From positions 1 through 16,041 of the forward strand of contig CAJUGZ010000023.1 in the NCBI GenBank assembly GCA_910585855.1: a stretch of DNA of 16,041 bases, written 5' to 3'. The stretch comes from an uncultured Lachnospiraceae bacterium (GTDB lineage Bacteria; Bacillota_A; Clostridia; Lachnospirales; Lachnospiraceae). Positions 13,216 to 16,041 of the stretch are shown here, in pieces. The first letter of the stretch is position 1. Every line of letters begins with the position of its first letter. The position numbers and the translations under genes were made by a program. The notes below the pieces were generated by a model. It was not told where the DNA came from, did not search any database, and saw only the letters and a program-made list of their open reading frames with translations.

Positions 13216-13989
13216 TCATTCTTCATCCATATCTTTTTTTCGCAGACACAGCAATTTTTGAAAAGTATTTTCTATTAAAAACTCCTGAGAAGTATTTTGT
13301 ATCAAATAATAAAGAATTCCGTCTGCAGTATCTAAACATATTCCTATTTCCCCGGAAGCCTTTAACTGCTCTAAATCGATATTTGCATAGGAAAGTATAG
13401 CAGCAATATCTCTTTGATTTGTAAACTCATCTATATAAAAATAAGCTGCATCTAATGTCATCGCTGTAAGAAACTGCTCTAAATTATCTGCAGTCTTCTT
13501 AAATTCAATAATATCGTCATCCATTCCCATATAAATCGGCGGATTCTCTTTTCCTTCTAACAAATCCTGAAACCAATAACCCGCATACCATATCCCTTGA
13601 TTTTCACACCATATCAGTACATAATTCTGCGTAATGGTATTCCACTGCTCTTTTGGAAGCTGCCATAGAGCAAAATACGGATTCTCTGCATACTCTTCCT
13701 GCTGTGTTCCTTTCTGTATAGCTTTTTCAAAATCCTGATGTAATGCAGTATCTAAAAGTTCCTGTATTGCAAAATAGGACGTAAAAATTCTATTAGGCGA
13801 TAAAATCCGATTCTGTCCTCCATTGATATCATCTTTTCCATATTTTAGCAAAAAATCTTTATAGATAACAGGTAAAGAAACACCTATTGTCTGCTCTGCT
13901 TTCTGTATTTCCTGCTCCGTAAAACCTTTATGTTCCTCACTGAAAAAATCCATTAGTTCATGAATCGTTAAGCCATATCGAAGAGCCAC
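13216..13989 (-). CDS. SMI1/KNR4 (SUKH) family protein
   Basis: The 257-residue soluble protein has the SUKH N-terminal pattern at about 16-60: an acidic helix with FTEQEIQKAEQTIGV, then LPVIYKDFLLKYG, then an Asn/Gly-rich turn. A central segment contains WCENQGIWYAGYW, where SUKH proteins often have a conserved Trp-Asn/Gln-Gly stretch. SUKH proteins are often immunity proteins against nuclease toxins, but many are stand-alone, and no toxin gene lies nearby. The start is GTG (13987-13989), with GGGAGG about 7 nt upstream. It heads the probable operon with hisS and aspS, behind a strong promoter. Confidence 0.8.
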   Translation of the reverse strand: MALRYGLTIHELMDFFSEEHKGFTEQEIQKAEQTIGVSLPVIYKDFLLKYGKDDINGGQNRILSPNRIFTSYFAIQELLDTALHQDFEKAIQKGTQQEEYAENPYFALWQLPKEQWNTITQNYVLIWCENQGIWYAGYWFQDLLEGKENPPIYMGMDDDIIEFKKTADNLEQFLTAMTLDAAYFYIDEFTNQRDIAAILSYANIDLEQLKASGEIGICLDTADGILYYLIQNTSQEFLIENTFQKLLCLRKKDMDEE

Positions 13990-14038
13990 TTTTTACACCT
14001 CCCGATTTTATTTATTATTTTATCCATGAATAATTTTT

Positions 14039-14067
14039 AGTCTAGCATGAAGCATTTTCCTTGTCAA
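14039..14067 (-). promoter_or_regulatory. Promoter of the SMI1/KNR4-hisS-aspS operon
   Basis: On the minus strand a perfect TTGACA (14062-14067) is followed after 17 bp by TAGACT (14039-14044), with TGC directly before it. The start would be near 14032, giving a leader of about 45 nt, too short for a T-box. This is the best promoter match in the window. Confidence 0.75.
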
Positions 14068-14139
14068 TCAATTTGAGTTAAGATTTTTAATAAGTGTTTT
14101 GAAATTTAATAATAGATTGATATTATTAGGAAAGATGAA

Positions 14140-14330
14140 GGGGAGGACGCCAGATTTGAAAATAATGGACAGCCTGCTGTTCCGGTTTCCAAAAAGCAAG
14201 AAGTTCTAAGACTTCTGCATTTCCATTCATCCAACCGGACAGACCGGGGCGCAATTCGCCCATATTGCACCCAAAACGGGACTGACATACCAAAAGATTT
14301 CATCTACCACAAGGCTGTTTCTTGACTCCG
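14140..14330 (-). repeat. Structured repeat copy D (truncated)
   Basis: A minus-oriented copy whose family 3' end (GGGGAGGACG on the plus strand, 14140-14149) and 28-nt arm (14150-14177) are intact. The inner-stem half and the GC-rich segment (GGGGCGCAATTCGCCC, about 14247-14262) follow. Similarity fades near 14330. The A/T-tract hairpin and the partner arm are missing, so this copy cannot form the outer stem. It faces copy E head to head, as B faces C. Confidence 0.75.
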
Positions 14331-14368
14331 AAACAAAAAAAGACATGATTTCTGCCGCTATTCAACCA

Positions 14369-14701
14369 ACAGCAAGAGGCGGTTTGCTCGTTTCCTTTGC
14401 CTGCGACTTCGGAGAACGGTTAGAAAGTCTTGGGCTTCTGCAGAAGCACCTAGAATTTTTTTCATATCCTGCTTCTATGCAGGGTATGAAAAAAAAGGAG
14501 CGTGTTTAGCCCGTATATATAAAAAAGAGGCTGTCTTGCGGCTGATAAAATCCTCCCTTACACCAACCACATTTCGCCTGTCATACGGGCGAATTGCGCT
14601 CCGGTTCGTCCGGTTCGATGAACCTAAATCAGAAGCCGTAGACTTTCTTACCGTTTGGAGCGGAGCAGGCAAAGGAAACGAGCAAACCGCCTCTTGCGTC
14701 C
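14369..14701 (+). repeat. Structured repeat copy E (complete, 32-nt arms)
   Basis: A complete copy from ACAG (14369-14372) to CGTCC (14697-14701). The arms 14373-14404 and 14665-14696 are perfectly complementary over 32 nt and unlike those of other copies. The second stem joins about 14413-14440 to 14630-14656. The A/T-tract hairpin is about 14455-14496. The long-range stem pairs GGAGCG and GCCCGTAT (14497-14516) with ATACGGGC and CGCTCC (14583-14602); here an A-T pair replaces the G-C pair of copies B and C. It ends 30 bp from the FtsX pseudogene stop. Confidence 0.85.
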
Positions 14702-14730
14702 AGTAAGCGAAAGTCCCCTATTTCTTCTTT

Positions 14731-15361
14731 TTACATCATAGTATCATCCCGCAAAATTTCCGTTAAATTAATATTTCGCATCTTTCTCCAAGCAAAATAA
14801 TAAGCAGATGCCACTGTCCCTAAAACAGCCAGCATAAAAACCGCAATCGATATCAGCGGTGCTTCTGCCAAAAATTCTTTTATTTCAACATAACTTATTT
14901 TTAACATATACCACACCAAAGCTGCTGCCAGCGGAAGGGTAATTAAAATCGGACGACCCGCTATCATCAATACCTCAATACAAAACATTTTTCTAATTTC
15001 TTTTGGTGTGAGTCCGATAGACATATACCTTGCCAATTCTCTTTTCCTTTGATGCACAAATCCTAAAGTATTAGAAAATACACTGCCAATTCCAATAATC
15101 GCAAGCAAAATACAAAAACCTCCAAATATAACTTTTAAAATTTTTTATAAATGTTATTTCTTCTTTGTCAAATTCTCCGATAATTCGACTTTGTCAACTG
15201 CCTTCTTTTTGTTCAATTCTCTCAACCTCATACTTCCATATATTATAAAACAGTCCGCATAATAATGATAAAAGTAAAGCAGAAATAAATGCCGAAACTT
15301 GAATGGCAAATCTAGAAGAATGATTATTTTTTATATAGCTTGATAAATAATCTTTCCACAT
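14731..15361 (-). pseudogene. ABC transporter permease (FtsX/MacB type), broken
   Basis: The gene starts well (AGGAGG 8 nt before the ATG at 15361, 5 nt after the ATPase stop) and encodes an FtsX-like N-terminus, MWKDYLSSYIKN, with a membrane segment at about 20-40. Codon 56 is TGA (15194-15196) where such proteins commonly have Trp. The frame continues to about codon 75, then a one-base excess in an A-run (15133-15136) shifts into the frame of the C-terminal part, which opens with VIFGGFCILLAIIGI and continues through RKRELARYMSIGL and two more membrane segments. The long extracytoplasmic middle of FtsX proteins is absent. So nonsense, frameshift and deletion are all present, and a working permease is very unlikely. 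Confidence 0.85.
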
Positions 15362-15366
15362 AACAA

Positions 15367-16041
15367 TTACCTCCTCTGCTCATCACGAATAATACGCCCG
15401 TCTTCAATAGTAATAATTCGCTTGGCTTCTAAAGCAACTTTTTCATCATGAGTAATTAGTAAAATCGTCTGTTCCAGATTTCGATTAGAAAGTTTCAACA
15501 TATCAATAATTTCCTTTGAATTTTTTTGATCCAAATTTCCGGTCGGCTCATCTGCCAAAAGAAGTGCCGGATGGTAAATCAGCGAACGGGCAATCGCAGC
15601 CCTCTGCTGCTGACCGCCGGATAATTGGTTTGGCAGAGCAGAAAGTTTTTCAGAAATACCAAGAGAATGAACTATTTTCTCAAAATACTCTTTATTCGGC
15701 TTTTTTTTATCTAATATAAGAGGCATAAGAATATTTTTCTGTATAGTCAGAGTTGGAATTAAATTGTAAAACTGATAGATCAATCCTACCTTTCTGCGTC
15801 GAAAAATCGCAGCCTGTGTCTGGTTCAACTCAGAAAGATCGATTCCGTCTATCATCACTCTTCCGCTTGTAGGTTTATCTACACTGCCAAGAATGTGCAG
15901 CAGCGTAGACTTTCCCGAACCAGACGCTCCGATAATTGCTGCAAATTCTCCTTTCTTTACTGATAAATCAATTTCGTGAAGTGCCACTACCTGATTGCTG
16001 CCAGAACCATATACTTTCCTGACTTTTTCACACTTTAAAAT
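15367..16041 (-). CDS. ABC transporter ATP-binding protein (MacB/LolD type), 5' end outside window
   Basis: This is the ATPase of a MacB-type transporter, the class that pairs with FtsX-like permeases in peptide or antibiotic export and resistance. The frame is open to the window edge, where ILKCEKVRKVYGSG is readable upstream of the GTG at 15987, so the true start lies just beyond 16041. It has Walker A GASGSGKST, a Q-loop in YQFYNLIP, the signature LSGGQQQR, Walker B LLLADEPTGNLD and the H-loop ITHD, all intact. Its partner permease directly downstream is a pseudogene, so the ATPase may be a relic not yet decayed. Confidence 0.93.
   Translation of the reverse strand: MLKCEKVRKVYGSGSNQVVALHEIDLSVKKGEFAAIIGASGSGKSTLLHILGSVDKPTSGRVMIDGIDLSELNQTQAAIFRRRKVGLIYQFYNLIPTLTIQKNILMPLILDKKKPNKEYFEKIVHSLGISEKLSALPNQLSGGQQQRAAIARSLIYHPALLLADEPTGNLDQKNSKEIIDMLKLSNRNLEQTILLITHDEKVALEAKRIITIEDGRIIRDEQRR

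Noticed and set aside
13990..14040. T-box leader before the hisS-aspS operon
   Set aside because: The best promoter gives a leader of only about 45 nt, and no T-box sequence or specifier stem is visible in the gaps at 11858-11916 or 13180-13215.
14455..14496. Intrinsic terminator at the A/T-tract hairpin of the repeats
   Set aside because: The T-run lies before the stem and the A-run after it, both being part of the stem; no U-run follows on either strand.
1..16041. CRISPR array
   Set aside because: Repeats are few, long, dispersed and in both orientations; there are no regularly spaced short direct repeats and no cas genes.

Overview
The window is AT-rich DNA from a Gram-positive anaerobe, most probably a Lachnospiraceae-like member of the Clostridia. 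This rests on strong GGAGG-type ribosome binding sites, extended -10 promoters, the protein families present (M29 aminopeptidase, DUF6142-like, VanZ-like, DUF1294, SMI1/KNR4, MacB-type ABC/FtsX) and their wording; no marker allows a species call. Almost all genes lie on the minus strand.

Layout, left to right. 1-79: 3' end of a dispersed structured repeat (copy A). 80-228: no gene, but opposed promoter-like sequences and a TACTA-N5-TAGTA palindrome. 229-3823: purine biosynthesis genes, transcribed purE, purM, purN, purD, the last three overlapping or nearly so; purE alone is enclosed by a 29-bp inverted repeat. 3908-5965: large M29-type aminopeptidase. 6018-6957: two repeat copies, B (-) and C (+), head to head around a decayed membrane-protein frame. 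6968-8639: pyrE followed by a 50-residue membrane protein, a VanZ-like protein and a DUF6142-like protein, behind a strong promoter carrying two copies of the palindrome. 8815-9337: plus-strand promoter, a broken threonine aldolase start, an IS200/IS605-like end remnant and a DUF1294 gene. 9351-9785: cytidine deaminase family gene. 9895-10060: a related but different-core repeat (F). 10073-13989: SMI1/KNR4-family gene, hisS and aspS as one probable operon. 14140-14701: repeat copies D (-, truncated) and E (+). 14731-16041: ABC transporter whose FtsX permease is a pseudogene and whose ATPase runs off the window.

The main discovery candidate is the repeat family. Complete copies are about 330 bp and begin with ACAG and end with CGTCC. 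Just inside these ends each copy carries two arms (28 or 32 nt; 23-24 nt in F) that are almost unrelated in sequence between copies but complementary within a copy. Inner stems also show compensatory changes, and mismatches fall as G-U pairs in one orientation. That pattern indicates a selected RNA (or folded single-strand DNA) structure. I do not recognise it as a known RNA or mobile element family. A second candidate is a regulon defined by TACTA-N5-TAGTA at pyrE and downstream of purD.
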